41,526 nt of DNA from MGBC163016 sp964462135 (GTDB lineage: Bacteria; Actinomycetota; Coriobacteriia; Coriobacteriales; Eggerthellaceae). The stretch spans positions 1 through 41,526 of the forward strand of contig CAYWWK010000019.1 of NCBI GenBank assembly GCA_964462135.1, read 5' to 3'. The notes under the pieces are model-generated. The model saw nothing but the letters and a program-made list of their open reading frames with translations. It was not told where the DNA came from and ran no database searches. Positions 40,772-41,526 of this stretch are shown here, one piece after another; positions within the stretch are counted from its first letter, which is position 1; each line of letters opens with the position of its first letter. The position numbers were made by a program, and so were the translations under genes.

Positions 40772-41173
40772 TCACTCTGAAGCCTTCTTGTCCTGATAGG
40801 AGAAGACCGCGACCAGGATGCACAGTACGGCGAGAAGCGCTCCCACGGAGAATCCGAAGCCAATGATATAGGCAACCGCTCCCACGATATTCCAAACCAT
40901 GACCATGGTGAGCTTCTGAGGTTTGTCGGCATTGCGCAGACCCAGGATGCCTGCAACCAGCGGGAATACCAAGACGAACATGGCAAAGACAATCAGAGAA
41001 CCCCACCATGCAGCCCCCGTTATCAAGTCAAAGAGCGAAACGCTGTCAGCCACGATGGCAGTGCCAACGCCAAGGACAAGGAATCCCCCTATCCCCACGA
41101 GCAGTCCTATGCCGCTGATGACGATATTGGCGATGCTGAGGCCCTGGATGGCCTTCCTGTGATCTGCATGCAT
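40772..41173 (-). CDS. Small four-helix membrane protein (DUF4190-like)
   Basis: 133-residue protein with four hydrophobic segments at about 11-30, 32-50, 56-80 and 88-124 (the last region may hold two helices). GLSIANIVISGIGLL and VFPLVAGILGLRNADK match the DUF4190-type pattern of small Gram-positive membrane proteins. The function is unknown. GAGGAGG seven bases upstream gives strong support for the ATG at 41173. It converges with the ThrE small-subunit gene across 25 bp. Confidence 0.87.
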   Translation of the reverse strand: MHADHRKAIQGLSIANIVISGIGLLVGIGGFLVLGVGTAIVADSVSLFDLITGAAWWGSLIVFAMFVLVFPLVAGILGLRNADKPQKLTMVMVWNIVGAVAYIIGFGFSVGALLAVLCILVAVFSYQDKKASE

Positions 41174-41526
41174 CTTTTCGCCTCCTCATGAACGCACGAA
41201 CGGCAGGTGCCACAGGCGAACAGTATATCGCTCGGATTGACCCAAACGGAGTGCAGCCTTTATCCAGGTAAGGCAAGCCGCATGCTGCGCATGACGACTT
41301 CCGCTACAGGCGCACGTAACCCTCATCCGGGTGTGGCAACCCACCGCTGCGCGGATGACTTCCGCCTCGGTTCCATCCCGCGCACCGCCGCGGTGGGGCA
41401 AGCCACGCGCTATCGCGCGATGGCTTACGCTACAACAGACGGCTTCCGCCCCAGTCTCATCCGGTTCTTTCCGATGCTCCTATAGATGTCAAGACCTCTT
41501 CTGCCGGGCTCTCCTCGGTTCTCCGA
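41174..41526. other. 353-bp gene-free right end of the window
   Basis: No coding region is supported here. About half of it is the palindrome array at 41271-41433, followed by a further 93 bp in which I see nothing definite. Confidence 0.6.
41271..41433 (-). repeat. Array of three bulged-T palindromes (copies C1-C3)
   Basis: Read on the minus strand each unit has the same layout. C1 (41307-41271): AAGTCG, unpaired T, CATGC-GCA-GCATG, CGGCTT. C2 (about 41366-41333): AAGTCA, unpaired T, CCGC-GCA-GCGG, TGGGTT with one mismatch. C3 (41433-41397): AAGCCA, unpaired T, CGCGC-GATA-GCGCG, TGGCTT. C1 and C3 begin with GTAGCG, and all three end in TTGCC. Confidence 0.85.

Overview
The window looks like chromosomal DNA of an anaerobic, GC-rich, low-redox Actinobacterium of the class Coriobacteriia, most likely the Eggerthellaceae. 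This is inferred from gene content rather than from a marker gene: a giant 2-hydroxyacyl-CoA dehydratase activase fusion, a Tat-exported molybdopterin oxidoreductase with its Fe-S and NrfD partners, a cytosolic [NiFe] hydrogenase, methionine aminopeptidase with an N-terminal SEC-C zinc motif, and many GTG/TTG starts with strong Shine-Dalgarno sites. No gene is cut by either edge, and no phage, transposase, CRISPR or rRNA is visible.

Layout. 1-7 kb (minus): an FNT-type anion channel behind a 1561-residue activase/dehydratase fusion, then an RlmCD/RumA-type rRNA uracil methyltransferase. 7-14 kb: a MATE exporter with a good promoter, a translationally coupled hybrid histidine kinase and solute-binding lipoprotein pair (minus), an HdeD-like membrane protein, then a flavin/PNPOx-fold protein, a 68-residue protein and an ElaA-type acetyltransferase (plus). 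14-22 kb (minus): genes that read as one long transcript, namely a second uracil methyltransferase (TRAM type), cyclophilin, a TPR membrane protein, nucleoside diphosphate kinase and a four-gene hydrogenase set in the order beta-gamma-delta-alpha. 22-23 kb: tRNA-Arg(CCG), a 58-bp direct repeat, palindromic elements and a small zinc-ribbon gene. 23-32 kb: a flippase-like protein diverging from an anchored surface protein, methionine aminopeptidase, serine acetyltransferase, endonuclease IV, an AarF/UbiB kinase-like protein and MazG. 32-38 kb: a three-gene molybdoenzyme operon (minus) diverging from a MocR-type PLP-dependent regulator across two matching 23-bp dyads. 38-41.5 kb: an SDR oxidoreductase, a split ThrE-type threonine/serine exporter, a small four-helix membrane protein and a palindrome-rich end.

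How it fits together. The hydrogenase (H2 with NAD(P)H), the molybdoenzyme (probably an extracytoplasmic reductase fed through the NrfD anchor) and the FNT channel next to the activase fit a fermentative or anaerobically respiring gut or rumen organism.

The two observations that seem least explained by known features are (1) a family of at least five intergenic hairpins that keep one unpaired T at the same place while stem sequences change, and (2) the pairing of a MocR regulator with a DMSO-reductase-family operon, with paired TTATC-N13-GATAA sites between them. All functional calls are from reading translated sequence; no database search was possible.
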